Below, in pieces: positions 1 through 9,613 of a stretch of DNA of 48,424 nt. The stretch comes from an uncultured Prevotellaceae bacterium (GTDB lineage Bacteria > Bacteroidota > Bacteroidia > Bacteroidales > Bacteroidaceae), in NCBI GenBank assembly GCA_900318915.1, contig ONMI01000045.1, positions 1 to 48,424 of the forward strand, given 5' to 3'. Made by a program: the position numbers and the translations under genes. The notes under the pieces were generated by a model, which had not been told where the DNA came from, searched no databases, and saw only the letters and a list, made by a program, of their open reading frames with translations. Within the stretch, counting starts at the first letter, position 1. Each line of letters starts with the position of its first letter.

Positions 1-2
1 TG

Positions 3-434
3 TCGGCCACGCTGCACCGTAAGTGCGGGGCGTTTGTGTCGCTCCACAAGCGGGGACGCCTCAGAGGCTGCATAGGTCATTTCGGCGAGGATACTCCGCT
101 CCATGAGATTGTGGCCGAGATGGCCAGGGCGGCTGCCTTCGAAGACCCGCGGTTCCAACCCCTGCGCCGAGCCGAACTGGAGGAGGTGGATATCGAGATA
201 TCGGTGCTCACGCCCATGAGGCGTATCTACAGCATCGACGAGTTTCAGCTCCACCGGCATGGCATCTATATGCGAAAGGGATACCGCAGCGGCACCTTCC
301 TGCCGCAGGTGGCCGATGAGGTGGACTGGACCAAGGAGGAGTTCTTGGGACATTGCGCGCAAGACAAGGCGCATCTGGGATGGGACGGATGGCGCGACGC
401 CGAATTGTTTGTCTACGAAGCGATCGTGTTCTGA
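3..434 (+). CDS. AmmeMemoRadiSam system protein A (AMMECR1 domain), 5' partial
   Basis: AMMECR1-domain protein, cut by the left edge of the window; the open frame runs back to base 3, so the GTG at 36 is not the true start. The family signature LRGCIGH is present near the visible N-terminus, and the rest (FEDPRFQPL, the IEISVLTP strand, and FVYEA at the C-terminus) follows the AMMECR1 fold. In bacteria this family is usually encoded with a radical SAM enzyme and a MEMO-like protein; the biochemical role is not settled. The stop codon overlaps the start of the radical SAM gene (TGATG), so the two are translationally coupled. A MEMO-like partner may lie upstream, or be fused to the missing N-terminus. 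Confidence 0.85.
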   Translation, partial: SATLHRKCGAFVSLHKRGRLRGCIGHFGEDTPLHEIVAEMARAAAFEDPRFQPLRRAELEEVDIEISVLTPMRRIYSIDEFQLHRHGIYMRKGYRSGTFLPQVADEVDWTKEEFLGHCAQDKAHLGWDGWRDAELFVYEAIVF

Positions 435-1303
435 TGGAAGGAGTGGTGGCCCGATATTTCCGTAGTGTGGAGGGCAGGGTGGAGTGCCTGCTCTGTCCGC
501 ACCACTGCCGCATGGCGGAGGGACAGACGGGGCGGTGCCGTAGCCGGAGAAACCGGGGTGGGGTGCTCGTCAGCGAGGTGTATGGACGGCCTTGTGCGCT
601 GGCTGTCGATCCGGTGGAGAAAAAACCGCTCTATCATTTCCATCCTGGCTCTAAGTGTCTCTCCTTCGCCTGTACGGGGTGCAACTTCCGGTGCCTCAAC
701 TGTCAGAACCATGATATCTCGCAGGTGGCACCCGATGAAGTGGATGCCTACAGGCTCTCGCCTGACGAGGTGGTGGCGCTTACCATCAAACATCATTGTC
801 CGGGCATCGCCTATACTTATACCGAACCGCTCACGTATATCGAGTATGTCACGGATACGGCGCGTGTGGCCCACGAAAAGGGCCTCTGGAATATCTTGGT
901 CTCTGCGGGATTCGTGTGCCAGGAGCCGCTGCGCGAACTGTTGCCGATGCTTGATGCGGCCAACATCGACCTCAAAGCATTCGACGACGATGTCTACCGG
1001 AAAGTGTGCGGCGGGCAACTTCATGTCGTGCTCGACACACTTTTGGCCATGCGCGATGCCGGTGTATGGGTGGAGATTACCAATCTCGTCATTCCGGGCG
1101 TCAACGACGACAACCTGATGATAGAGCGTATGTGCCGATGGCTCGTCGAAAATGGATTCGCCGATGCTCCGCTGCATTTCAGTCGGTTCTTTCCGCGCTA
1201 CCGCATGAGTCATCTGCAGCCCACACCCGTTGAGACACTGAAGAGGGCAAGGCAGATAGCGCTCGAGGCAGGCATGCGATGGGTGTATCTGGGCAATGTG
1301 TGA
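434..1303 (+). CDS. AmmeMemoRadiSam system radical SAM enzyme
   Basis: Radical SAM protein of about 289 residues in the pyruvate formate-lyase activating enzyme-like group. The 4Fe-4S motif CxxxCxxC is seen as CNFRCLNC. An N-terminal Cys-rich segment (CLLCPHHC, then CRSR) is also typical of the family. The start chosen is the ATG at 434, which overlaps the upstream stop; an upstream in-frame start at 353 would lie inside the preceding gene. The family is thought to generate a 5'-deoxyadenosyl radical to activate or modify a partner protein, but the target of the AMMECR1/MEMO/radical SAM set is not known. About 100 bp separates it from the next gene, which has its own promoter. Confidence 0.88.
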   Translation: MEGVVARYFRSVEGRVECLLCPHHCRMAEGQTGRCRSRRNRGGVLVSEVYGRPCALAVDPVEKKPLYHFHPGSKCLSFACTGCNFRCLNCQNHDISQVAPDEVDAYRLSPDEVVALTIKHHCPGIAYTYTEPLTYIEYVTDTARVAHEKGLWNILVSAGFVCQEPLRELLPMLDAANIDLKAFDDDVYRKVCGGQLHVVLDTLLAMRDAGVWVEITNLVIPGVNDDNLMIERMCRWLVENGFADAPLHFSRFFPRYRMSHLQPTPVETLKRARQIALEAGMRWVYLGNV

Positions 1304-1345
1304 GGTTTTCTTGTCAAAAGTGGGCGTTGTGTCGCTCTTTTTTCC

Positions 1346-1353
1346 TACTTTTG
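1346..1353 (+). promoter_or_regulatory. Bacteroidota -7 box TACTTTTG
   Basis: TACTTTTG matches the Bacteroidota -7 consensus TAnnTTTG exactly. It lies about 53 bp before the proposed start at 1406, so transcription would begin near 1360. This argues against starting the next gene at the in-frame GTG at 1358. No clear -33 TTTG is seen at the usual spacing. Confidence 0.6.
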
Positions 1354-1405
1354 CAGTGTGTTCTTTTACCCGGGCGGGTCTTTTCGCCTGAGGTTGTCTT
1401 ATACC

Positions 1406-3250
1406 ATGCCAATGAAAGTCAAGTCTATACTGAGCAGATGTGCTCCTTACATTACCTGGGCACTGGCGCTGCTGGCTGTTTTTGTGCTGCTGCCGGTGCT
1501 TGAAAACCACCTTCTGTGGAAAGTGCAGGAGATGAACCTGTTTCTCTATTCTCCCTTGTTCTTCAAACAGCAGATGGTGGTGCCGGGGGGATTGCTCACC
1601 TTTCTGGGCACGTATTTCACACAATTCTTTTTCCAACCGTGGCTGGGCACAGCGCTACTCTGTGTCTGGTGGGCGTTGCTCGCCTGGCTCGTAAAGCGCA
1701 CTTTCCGTATCAGCCATAGGTGGAATGTTCTGGCGCTCGTCCCCGTGGCCCTGCTGTTGGCGGCCGATATGGAGATGGGCTACTGGCTTTATGTGGAAAA
1801 GCTGCGGGGATATTTCTTCGTGGCCACACTGGGCACAACGGCGGTCACCGCTTTGCTCTGGGTTTACCGCTCACTGCCGGCCAGAGGTTGGCTGCGTGCG
1901 CTCTTCTTGCTGCTGGTGGTGGCCGTGGGATATCCGCTCATGGGGGTCTATGCGCTCGCTGCTGCATTGCTCATGGGGGTGTTCTCCTGGAGACTTCACG
2001 GCACTGTAGGGGCTAAGGTGCTGCCCACTGTCGTCTCGCTCGTGGCTGTGGTGGGGGTGCCGCTTTTTTACTATCATTTCGTCTACTATCAGACGCATAT
2101 CTCGCACATCTACTGGGTGGAGTTGCCGCTCTTCTTTATGGGAAAGGCTTACAGGTTGTATTACATCCCTTACTTCCTCCTGGCGGCTTTCTTCCTCGTC
2201 ATGTCGCTTGGCTACCGCAGGGCTGAGGCAAAAGGTAAGCCGATGCGTGGATGGCTGGCAGCCGCGCTCAACGGCCTGATATTGCTGGTTTTGGCCGGAG
2301 GGGTGTGGGCGGCTTGGTTCAAAGACGAGAACTTCCACCACGAGCTTAAAATGCAGCATCTCATCGACCGGCAAGACTGGGTGGGAGTGCTGCACGAGGC
2401 CGAGACGCAGCAGTGTGAGCCCACAAGGGCTGTTGTCATGATGCGGAATCTGGCGCTGAGCCGTATCGGTAAGCTCGGCGACTTGATGTATGCTTATCTG
2501 CCGGGGTCCCAAAAGAGCAATGCGCCCTTCGAGGTGTATCTCATGCATGTGGTGGGCCGACTCGTCTATTTCAACTACGGCATGCTCAACGAGTGTCATC
2601 GCATGTGCCTGGAAGAGGGCGTGGAGTTCGGATGGCGCACGGAGCATCTCAAGTATCTCACGCGTTGTGCCTTGCTCAACGGTGAGGATCAGGCGGTACG
2701 CAAGTACACCGGCTTGCTCAAACAGACAAGGTATTATGACCGGTGGGCCGAAATGGTGGAACCGCTCATCGGACATCCGGATTTGATGGAGAAAGCGCAG
2801 TCGCTCGGACCGGTCATGCACATGATGCACTATGAGAATGCGCTCGGGGCCGATTATGGCAGGGTGGAGGAGTATCTCATGAGGTATCTGGCGCAGATGG
2901 ACAGCGACGACCCGGTCTTTCAGGAGCAGACGCTCGCTGCGGCCATGTGGTGCCGTGACCCGCAGGCTTACTGGCCAAGATTCGTGCATTATGCCCAACT
3001 GCATCCGCATGAGCGAATACCTATCCATTACCAAGAGGCGGCTTACCTTTCGGCCAAAATGCTCGACAGGCCGGAGGCGGAGCAGATTCCCTTCAACCCG
3101 CAGGTAAAGCAGACTTTCAACGCTTTTATGCAGAAGTTCTCGCAGTGTCAGAACATGCCGAAACGGCAGGCTTGGGCTTTGCTCTATCCGGAGTTCGGAC
3201 ATACTTATTTCTTTGATTTCTATCTGATGAATGATATCACCTATATGTAA
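1406..3250 (+). CDS. DUF6057-like polytopic inner-membrane protein
   Basis: Large membrane protein of about 614 residues. The N-terminal ~330 residues hold roughly eight or nine hydrophobic segments (for example around ALALLAVFVLLPVL and ALLCVWWALLAWLV). The C-terminal ~290 residues are soluble and helical, resembling tandem helical repeats. The layout matches the DUF6057 family of Bacteroidales membrane proteins, which has no known function; the assignment is from memory of the family. The ATG at 1406 is preferred (a second is at 1412) because it lies downstream of the -7 box at 1346. The next gene starts 5 bp after the stop, so the two probably form an operon. Confidence 0.7.
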   Translation: MPMKVKSILSRCAPYITWALALLAVFVLLPVLENHLLWKVQEMNLFLYSPLFFKQQMVVPGGLLTFLGTYFTQFFFQPWLGTALLCVWWALLAWLVKRTFRISHRWNVLALVPVALLLAADMEMGYWLYVEKLRGYFFVATLGTTAVTALLWVYRSLPARGWLRALFLLLVVAVGYPLMGVYALAAALLMGVFSWRLHGTVGAKVLPTVVSLVAVVGVPLFYYHFVYYQTHISHIYWVELPLFFMGKAYRLYYIPYFLLAAFFLVMSLGYRRAEAKGKPMRGWLAAALNGLILLVLAGGVWAAWFKDENFHHELKMQHLIDRQDWVGVLHEAETQQCEPTRAVVMMRNLALSRIGKLGDLMYAYLPGSQKSNAPFEVYLMHVVGRLVYFNYGMLNECHRMCLEEGVEFGWRTEHLKYLTRCALLNGEDQAVRKYTGLLKQTRYYDRWAEMVEPLIGHPDLMEKAQSLGPVMHMMHYENALGADYGRVEEYLMRYLAQMDSDDPVFQEQTLAAAMWCRDPQAYWPRFVHYAQLHPHERIPIHYQEAAYLSAKMLDRPEAEQIPFNPQVKQTFNAFMQKFSQCQNMPKRQAWALLYPEFGHTYFFDFYLMNDITYM

Positions 3251-3254
3251 GGCT

Positions 3255-4767
3255 ATGAAGAAGTGTCTTTTCCTTTTCGTCGCTGTTGCCGCAGTGCTGC
3301 TTTCTTCCTGTGGACCGGAGGTGCCGAAGCAGTATGGGCAGGCCGACAGAGCACCCCGTATCTATCCTGATTATGTGGATGTGACGGTGCCAGTAAACAT
3401 CGCTCCGCTCACCTTCATGCTCGATGAACCGGCCGATGAGGTGGTGGCCAGACTCTCGGCATCCGGCGTGGAGGTGGTGTGCGGTAATCATAAAATCATC
3501 CCTGAACAGAACGAGTGGAGACAACTGGTCGATGCGGCGGTGGAGAAGGCTATTCAGGTGGAGGTGTATGCTAAAAACGGCGGACAGTGGATGCGCTTCA
3601 AACCGTTCTCTATCCATGTCTCTTCCGATTCCATCGACCCCTATATCAGCTATCGCCTCATCTCGCCTTCCTACGTCACCTACGAGGAACTCACCATCAA
3701 TCAGCGGTGTCTGGAAAACTACGACGAAAGTGTCGTCTACGACAATATGCTCTGCGGAACAGAGGAAAGCGGACAGTGCATCAATTGCCACAACTACCAG
3801 ATGTACAACCCGCAGCGCATGCAGTTTCATGCACGGCAGTTCCATGGCGGCACGGTCATCGCCTACGACGGCGCTCTCAGCAAGGTGAATATGAAAAACG
3901 ACTCCATCCTCTCGGCGGGGGTCTACCCGGCATGGCACCCGTGGCTGCAGCTCATTGTCTATTCTACCAACAAGACGCACCAGAGCTTTCATGTCAATGA
4001 CCTCAACAAAATTGAGGTCTTCGATTCGGAAAGCGACCTTATCGCTTACGATGTGAAACGCAACGAGGTGACCAATATCGAGAACGACCCTGATGAGTTT
4101 GAATGCTACCCGGCTTGGTCGCCCGACGGCAAGTGGCTCTACTACTGCAGTGCGCACTTCGTGCATGAGGTGCCCGACAGCCTTGGAGAGAAGGAACGGA
4201 ACACCGAGGTGATAAGCCGTGCCTATGATGTGAAGTACAACCTTTACCGCAAGAGCTTCAATCCGGCTACGATGGCGTTCGGACCGCGGGAGCTGGTGTT
4301 CGATGCGGCTGCTGTTGACAAAAGTGCCACACTGCCGCGCATCTCGCCCGACGGACGTTACCTGCTCTTCACCATGGCGCAATATGGGGTGTTTCATATC
4401 TGGCACCGCGATGCCGACCTGCATATGATTGACCTCCAAACGGGCGAGCAGCACGATGTGAGGCGGTTCAACCTGGTCGAGCAATGGCAGGTGGGTCATC
4501 TTCAGCAGCCGCCGTGACGATGGTCAGTATACGCGCCCTTTCATCGCCCATTTCGACAAGTCAGGGCATTGCGGAAAGCCTTTCGAACTGCCTCAGGCCG
4601 ACCCTGCCTATCACCGGCTGTTCATGAAATGCTACAACATTCCGGAGTTTATGAAGGGACCGGTCACCGTCAGACCGCAGCAGTTCGCACGCCTGCTCAA
4701 AACGGATGGATTGCCGCCCGTGGTCTATAAACAGCACCTCTCTCCGCAGAAAGCCTCGGGCAGGTAA
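3255..4767 (+). pseudogene. TolB/PD40-like beta-propeller lipoprotein, frameshifted
   Basis: Starts MKKCLFLF with a lipobox (LLSSC, lipid Cys at residue 19), so it is probably an outer-membrane or periplasmic lipoprotein. A haem-type CxxCH motif, CINCH, lies at residues 175-179, followed by PD40/WD40-like blades (PAWSPDGKWLYY, PRISPDGRYLLF). The frame ends early at 4517. The family sequence continues in another frame from 4474 (WSSNGRW, SSRRDDGQYTRP) to a stop at 4767. Between the asparagine codon at about 4471 and the TGG at 4474, roughly nine codons expected from the blade pattern are missing, leaving a change that is not a multiple of three. This is probably a short deletion of about 26 nt, or an assembly error. 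The function is not established; the CxxCH could bind haem c. Confidence 0.7.
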
Positions 4768-4784
4768 TCTTTCACCCGTAACGA

Positions 4785-4825
4785 ATAAAAGTGGGCGACT
4801 CAACTATTGAGCCGCCCACTTTTAT
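4785..4825. terminator. Bidirectional terminator hairpin
   Basis: A near-perfect 18-bp inverted repeat around a 5-base centre, with arms starting ATAAAAGTGGGCG and ending CGCCCACTTTTAT. It ends in an A/T run on both sides, so it should terminate in both directions. It sits between the convergent lipoprotein gene and pgk. Confidence 0.85.
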
Positions 4826-4845
4826 AGAGTTGTATGGCGATTGTC

Positions 4846-6093
4846 TTATGCCTCAATGGCTGCCACACCGGGAAGCACCTTGCCCTCGATGGCCTCCAGA
4901 AGAGCACCACCGCCGGTGGAGATGTACGATACCTGGTCGGCCATGCCGAACTTGTTGATGCAGGCTACAGAGTCACCACCGCCTATCAGCGAGAAGGCGC
5001 CGTTGGCTGTTGCCTCGGCAATGGCGTCGGCAATGGCTTTCGAACCTCCGATGAAGTTGTCGAACTCAAACACACCGGCAGGACCGTTCCACAGAATGGT
5101 CTTGGCGTTGCGGATGGCATCGGCAAACAGCTTGCGGGTCTCAGGACCGGCGTCCAGACCTTCCCAACCCTCGGGAATGGCGTTGGCGGGGCATACCTGG
5201 GTGTTGGCGTCGTTGGCAAACTTGTCGGCGGCTATGCAGTCGGTGCCCAGAACAAGGTTCACACCGTTCTCCTTGGCCTTGGCTATCACGTTCAGAGCCA
5301 CGTCAAGCTTGTCGTCCTCGCAGATGGAGTTACCGATATGGCCGCCCTGAGCCTTGGCGAAGGTGTAGGTCATACCGCCGCAAAGAATCAGATTGTCCAC
5401 CTTGCCCAGCAGGTTCTCAATGATACCGATCTTGGTCGATACTTTCGAACCGCCCATGATGGCAGTGAACGGACGCTTGATGTTGCCCAGCACATTGTCC
5501 ACGGCGGTCACTTCCTTCTCCATCAGGTAACCCAGCATCTTGTGGTCCTTGTCGAAGTACTCGTCGATTACAGCAGTAGAGGCGTGCTTGCGGTGAGCGG
5601 TGCCGAAGGCATCCATCACATAGCAGTCGGCATAGCTGGCAAGGGTCTTGGCAAATTCCTTCTGGCTGGCCTTCATGGCTTTCTTGGCCTCGTCGTAGGC
5701 GGGGTCTTCCTTGTCGATACCCACGGGCTTGCCTTCCTCCTCGGGATAGAAGCGGAGGTTCTCAAGAAGCAGCACCTCACCGGCTTTCAGAGCGTCGGCG
5801 GCCTCCTTGGCCTTGGCGCAGTCGGGAGCAAACTTCACAGGGGTGCCGAGAGCGGCCGACACGGCGTCGACAATCTGGCCCAGAGAGAACTTCATATTCA
5901 CCTTGCCTTTGGGCTTGCCCATGTGCGACATGATAATCAGGGCGCCGCCGTCGGACAGAATCTTCTTCAGAGTGGGGAGAGCACCACGGATACGGGTGTC
6001 GTCGGTTATCTTACCATTTTCATCAAGGGGCACGTTGAAGTCAACGCGGACGATTGCTTTCTTACCAGCAAAATTGAAATCGTTGATTTTCAT
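4846..6093 (-). CDS. pgk: Phosphoglycerate kinase
   Basis: Glycolytic enzyme that converts 1,3-bisphosphoglycerate and ADP to 3-phosphoglycerate and ATP. About 415 residues, normal for the family. The N-terminal signature RVDFNVPLD, the substrate-binding [10 protein letters not shown] and HMGKPKGK, the hinge region, and the nucleotide-binding GGGDSVA and STGGGA near the C-terminus are all present. The start MKINDFNF (6093) is preferred over an upstream in-frame ATG at 6156, which falls on the -7 box. Monocistronic: it has its own promoter and a strong terminator. Confidence 0.97.
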   Translation of the reverse strand: MKINDFNFAGKKAIVRVDFNVPLDENGKITDDTRIRGALPTLKKILSDGGALIIMSHMGKPKGKVNMKFSLGQIVDAVSAALGTPVKFAPDCAKAKEAADALKAGEVLLLENLRFYPEEEGKPVGIDKEDPAYDEAKKAMKASQKEFAKTLASYADCYVMDAFGTAHRKHASTAVIDEYFDKDHKMLGYLMEKEVTAVDNVLGNIKRPFTAIMGGSKVSTKIGIIENLLGKVDNLILCGGMTYTFAKAQGGHIGNSICEDDKLDVALNVIAKAKENGVNLVLGTDCIAADKFANDANTQVCPANAIPEGWEGLDAGPETRKLFADAIRNAKTILWNGPAGVFEFDNFIGGSKAIADAIAEATANGAFSLIGGGDSVACINKFGMADQVSYISTGGGALLEAIEGKVLPGVAAIEA

Positions 6094-6153
6094 AAATTGA
6101 TATGTTATACTATGTGTGAAAGAATTCTTTCTTACTATCTTTTTACGCTGATG

Positions 6154-6161
6154 CAAAAATA
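6154..6161 (-). promoter_or_regulatory. -7 box TATTTTTG for pgk
   Basis: Reading the minus strand, TATTTTTG fits TAnnTTTG. It is about 60 bp upstream of the pgk start, in an AT-rich stretch. Confidence 0.6.
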
Positions 6162-6212
6162 ATTATTTTTTAGCTTTTACCATCACTACAGACCTCATTT
6201 TTAAGGTATTTT

Positions 6213-6884
6213 TCAATATGATGGGCCGCGTTGATATCTTCGCTTTGCAAAATCGCGCAAATCGTATTTTATTTTCACTTCCGGCCGGCGCGACAGCTCA
6301 CCGGGATTGCTGCCGGGGGCCCCCTCGGGCACGCTCAGGTTGCGCTGGCCGTAAAAGGATTGCCAATAGGCGGGTATGTCGCCGGTCTCATCGCGGAAGG
6401 TCATGCCGGTGGGAGCGAAAAGGGAATGGCCTTCCCGGTCTACATACGAAAGCAGCACGAGTTCGCTGCAGTAGACTTCGCTGTCAGTGGGAGAAAAAAC
6501 GAAATCATAGGGCTTGCCCACGTGGCGGAGCGCCTGGCGCACACTGACCGAAGGGTCGGCACCGCTCACACGCCCGGCCACATAGTAGCCGGGCTTGCTG
6601 AGCAGGGTGTCAAGGGGGGTGGTCACTACGCCATCGTAGATGGCTTGCACCACCTGCGGGGTGCCGTCCTCGCCGGTGTAGTAGATGGCCACGTGGTCTA
6701 TCGCAAGGGCCTGGATGCCATGGGTCACGGCGGTGATGGCATTGCTGCCCTCCACAACATGGAAGAGCAGGTCGCCATCGCGCAGCGACTCTAAGCTGCG
6801 TAGGCTGTGCACACTCCGGCAGCCGCTCAGCAGCATAAGGGCACCCAACAGCAGTGCTTTATCTGACCACTTTCTTCTTGCCAT
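6213..6884 (-). CDS. YiiX/YebB-like permuted NlpC/P60 cysteine hydrolase lipoprotein
   Basis: About 223 residues with a lipoprotein signal (LMLLSGC, lipid Cys at 22). The permuted papain-like fold is indicated by DGDLLFH, a His in DHVAIY (residue 64) and the catalytic Cys in YCSELV (residue 139), preceded by PYDFVF. Members hydrolyse or transfer acyl or amide bonds, possibly on lipids or peptidoglycan peptides; the substrate here is unknown. The 5' end overlaps the beta-helix gene by 26 bp, so the two are co-transcribed and probably coupled. Confidence 0.82.
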   Translation of the reverse strand: MARRKWSDKALLLGALMLLSGCRSVHSLRSLESLRDGDLLFHVVEGSNAITAVTHGIQALAIDHVAIYYTGEDGTPQVVQAIYDGVVTTPLDTLLSKPGYYVAGRVSGADPSVSVRQALRHVGKPYDFVFSPTDSEVYCSELVLLSYVDREGHSLFAPTGMTFRDETGDIPAYWQSFYGQRNLSVPEGAPGSNPGELSRRPEVKIKYDLRDFAKRRYQRGPSY

Positions 6885-8226
6885 CTTCTATGTAGATGCC
6901 TTTGGGAAGACGGCCGCTCTCCATGCGCATGCCGCCTATGGTGTAGAGGCCTGGCTGGGGAGTGGACAGGAGGGGATGTGCTTGGATGCCGCTCTCAGTG
7001 GCGGCGGGCATGAAAATCACCTCGCCCAGACTGGCGTCGTCGTTCTTATGGAATATCACGCCTTCTATGCTGGTACTGTCTTGCGTGGCCACATTCCAGG
7101 TGTTGCCCTGGGCCCAGACGGTGTTTACGCTGTTGTTGTAAAGGTCGTACAGATTGCCGTCGAAACCGTTGTCCACAAACACGTTGCCGCCGGGATTGTA
7201 GTCTTCGGCATCTTCACCCACTTCGGTCTTACCGATGTTCACATCGCCGCAGCCTATCACGGTGATGCCCCAAAGGCTCTTCTCCAGACGGTTGCCGCTG
7301 ATGTATACTTTCTGCTTGTAATAGGGGTCGTAGAGGCTGATGGCGCTGCCGCCGTTCATCGGGTTCTGCTCATAGCGGTTGTTGATGAGCTGGTTGTCGG
7401 TGATGTATACGTCCATCACACCCATCGTGGTCAGGCCGTAGCGACTGTTGCGCACTTCGCAGTTGGCTATGGTGGTGGTCAGACCGTCCACACCGTACCA
7501 GTTGGCCACGGCTATGCCGCCCGACATGTATTTCGTCGAGTCACCCTCCAGCGTGCAGTCCACAATGCTCACATCGCTCGATGCGGTGAGGTTTAGCTGG
7601 GGTATGTTGCCGTTGGCCTGAGAGTTGTGGTAAAACTGGCAGTGGTCTATCACTACAGGACACATAAAGTTGGCGGCTCCGCCGATAGCGGCTTTCATGC
7701 AACTGTCGAAACGGCATTCGCTAATCATAAACTCAGCGCCGTCGGTGCCTAGGAATAAGGCGGCCGACTGCGTGCCGTTGTGCTTCTGAAAGGTGCAGTC
7801 GCTCACTTCCATGCCCTTGCCGGAGTAGTTGCGAAGGCCTACATATTGGAAGTCCAGACCGGAAACAAGAGTCACGCTCTCCTCATTCTGTACCGTTATG
7901 CCGAAGCAGGTCTCGCTCTCACCGGAGCGGGTCAGCAGCGTGCGGGCCGCGGTGGACTGTAGATCGGCGGTGCCTTGCAGCAGCAATTCGCCGTCGTCGC
8001 CGAAACGCACTTCCACGCCTTCGTCTATCTTGAAGTGGTCGCCGGCGGAAATGGTGTCACAGCCTGTAACAATATAGATGTCGCCTTCTTTCGTCACGCT
8101 CGATCCAGCGGTCTGCGATAATTTCTCAAAACTGTAGGTTGTACCGTCGCCGGTGGTCTTTACTCCGTCGGCCTTCATCTGTCCGCAGGCCAGAAGGGCC
8201 AGGGCAATGAAAACGATTTTCTTCAT
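6859..8226 (-). CDS. Secreted right-handed beta-helix protein with type IX-like C-terminus
   Basis: About 455 residues from the ATG at 8226 (MKKIVFIALALLACG, a signal peptide). The body is a run of Asn/Cys-rich beta-helix rungs (VVIDHCQFYHNS, VYISGNRLEKS) like polysaccharide-binding or lyase-type parallel beta-helices. The last ~35 residues (QPGLYTIGGMRMESG, then GIYIEDGKKKVV) resemble the short C-terminal domain of Prevotella-type secreted proteins related to type IX sorting signals. The substrate is unknown and no catalytic residues were assigned. An in-frame ATG at 8301 lies upstream of the -7 box and was rejected as the start. Confidence 0.75.
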   Translation of the reverse strand: MKKIVFIALALLACGQMKADGVKTTGDGTTYSFEKLSQTAGSSVTKEGDIYIVTGCDTISAGDHFKIDEGVEVRFGDDGELLLQGTADLQSTAARTLLTRSGESETCFGITVQNEESVTLVSGLDFQYVGLRNYSGKGMEVSDCTFQKHNGTQSAALFLGTDGAEFMISECRFDSCMKAAIGGAANFMCPVVIDHCQFYHNSQANGNIPQLNLTASSDVSIVDCTLEGDSTKYMSGGIAVANWYGVDGLTTTIANCEVRNSRYGLTTMGVMDVYITDNQLINNRYEQNPMNGGSAISLYDPYYKQKVYISGNRLEKSLWGITVIGCGDVNIGKTEVGEDAEDYNPGGNVFVDNGFDGNLYDLYNNSVNTVWAQGNTWNVATQDSTSIEGVIFHKNDDASLGEVIFMPAATESGIQAHPLLSTPQPGLYTIGGMRMESGRLPKGIYIEDGKKKVVR

Positions 8227-8278
8227 TTTTTGTGTCTTTTTTTGTGTGAGTAATATGTTCCTTTCCAAAAAGGTGCTG

Positions 8279-8286
8279 CAAAAGTA
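8279..8286 (-). promoter_or_regulatory. -7 box TACTTTTG for the beta-helix/YiiX pair
   Basis: TACTTTTG on the minus strand, about 53 bp upstream of the beta-helix start. It is divergent from the glf promoter at 8331. Confidence 0.65.
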
Positions 8287-8330
8287 GACAATAATATCCA
8301 ATTTCTCGCATTTTCTCCGTTATTATTCAT

Positions 8331-8338
8331 TACCTTTG
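8331..8338 (+). promoter_or_regulatory. -7 box TACCTTTG for glf
   Basis: TACCTTTG fits TAnnTTTG and is 51 bp before the glf ATG. It probably drives the glf-LicC-LicD run. Confidence 0.65.
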
Positions 8339-8389
8339 CATCCGTACAACGGCTCAAGGCCGAAGATATGTCTTTAATTCCTTGTCTCA

Positions 8390-9559
8390 ATGCAACAGGT
8401 TGATTATCTCATAGTGGGGGCCGGACTCTTCGGGGCTGCCTTCGCATGGAGGGCACAGCAAAGGGGGCGCTCCTGTCTCGTCATCGACAAAAGGCCTCAC
8501 ACCGGCGGCAATCTATATTGTGAGCAGGTGGAGGGCATACAGGTGCACAAATATGGTGCGCACATCTTCCATACCAATAATAAAAGGGTGTGGCAGATGG
8601 TCAACAGTATTGTGGAGTTCAACCGCTATACCAACTCACCGGTGGCTTCTTACAAAGGAAAGCTCTACAACCTGCCCTTCAACATGAATACCTTCTACCA
8701 GATGTGGGGAGTCACCACACCGCAGCAGGCTCAGCAAATCATTGAGGAACAGCGGGAAGAAACTGTGCAGATGATGCGCAGCCAAGGGGTGCTCCAGCCA
8801 CGTAACCTCGAGGAGCAGGCGCTCATGCTCATCGGACGGGATATCTACGAACGCCTCATCAAAGGCTATACCGAAAAGCAGTGGGGCAGAAAGTGCACCC
8901 TGCTGCCGCCTTTCATCATTAGGCGGCTGCCCGTGAGAATGGTGTTCGACAACAATTACTTCAATGATGCCTATCAGGGTATTCCCATTGGGGGATATAA
9001 CAAGCTGATCGACGGACTGCTCGAAGGCGCCGACGTCAGGACGGGCATCGATTTCCTGCAGCTGCCCAGGACTTGGGACGAGAAACGGAAGGCTTTCCGT
9101 GTCGCCATGCCCGAAGGGGAGATCCTTTGCTCCAAAATCGTTTTCTCCGGCATGATCGACGAGTTCTTCCATTTCTCACTCGGACATCTTGAATACCGTA
9201 CGGTCAGATTCGAACAGCAGACGCTCGATATGCCCAACTTCCAAGGCAATGCAGTGGTCAACTACACCGACGTGGAGGTGCCGTATACGCGTATCATCGA
9301 ACATAAGCATTTCGAATGCTTCGGACAGAGGGTCTACGAACTGCCCAAAACGGTCGTGTCGCGTGAGTACAGCATGGAGTGGAAACCGGGTATGGAACCT
9401 TACTATCCTGTCAACGACGAGCGAAACAGCGCGCTCTATCAGCAGTATCTCGCACTCGCAAAGCAGCAGCCCAATATCATCTTCGGTGGCCGACTGGCTG
9501 AGTATAAGTATTACGACATGGCGCCCATCCTCGAAAAAGTGATGGAAATGGAAATCTGA
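8390..9559 (+). CDS. glf: UDP-galactopyranose mutase
   Basis: Flavoenzyme that interconverts UDP-galactopyranose and UDP-galactofuranose, the donor for galactofuranose in surface glycans. About 389 residues, the usual length. The FAD Rossmann motif GAGLFG is at residues 10-15, followed by family signatures HTGGNLYC, YGAHIFHT, GYTEKQWG, IPIGGY and the C-terminal FGGRLAEYKYYDM, where the Arg and Asp/Met region contacts FAD. First gene of a surface-glycan run; a probable galactofuranosyltransferase lies 1.8 kb downstream on the other strand, which fits a shared product. Confidence 0.95.
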   Translation: MQQVDYLIVGAGLFGAAFAWRAQQRGRSCLVIDKRPHTGGNLYCEQVEGIQVHKYGAHIFHTNNKRVWQMVNSIVEFNRYTNSPVASYKGKLYNLPFNMNTFYQMWGVTTPQQAQQIIEEQREETVQMMRSQGVLQPRNLEEQALMLIGRDIYERLIKGYTEKQWGRKCTLLPPFIIRRLPVRMVFDNNYFNDAYQGIPIGGYNKLIDGLLEGADVRTGIDFLQLPRTWDEKRKAFRVAMPEGEILCSKIVFSGMIDEFFHFSLGHLEYRTVRFEQQTLDMPNFQGNAVVNYTDVEVPYTRIIEHKHFECFGQRVYELPKTVVSREYSMEWKPGMEPYYPVNDERNSALYQQYLALAKQQPNIIFGGRLAEYKYYDMAPILEKVMEMEI

Positions 9560-9613
9560 TTTTCATCTTAATCTTTAATTTTTCATTTTTAATCTTTAAT
9601 ATTTAATCTTTTC

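Noticed and set aside
4834-6162. Long open frame antisense to pgk
   Set aside because: It mirrors a fully supported pgk gene; high-GC codon bias leaves the opposite frame open. No motifs of its own.
9560-9613. Tandem AATCTTTAAT-type repeat before the LicC-like gene
   Set aside because: Short, degenerate and AT-rich; no consistent unit length, so likely a simple AT-rich leader.
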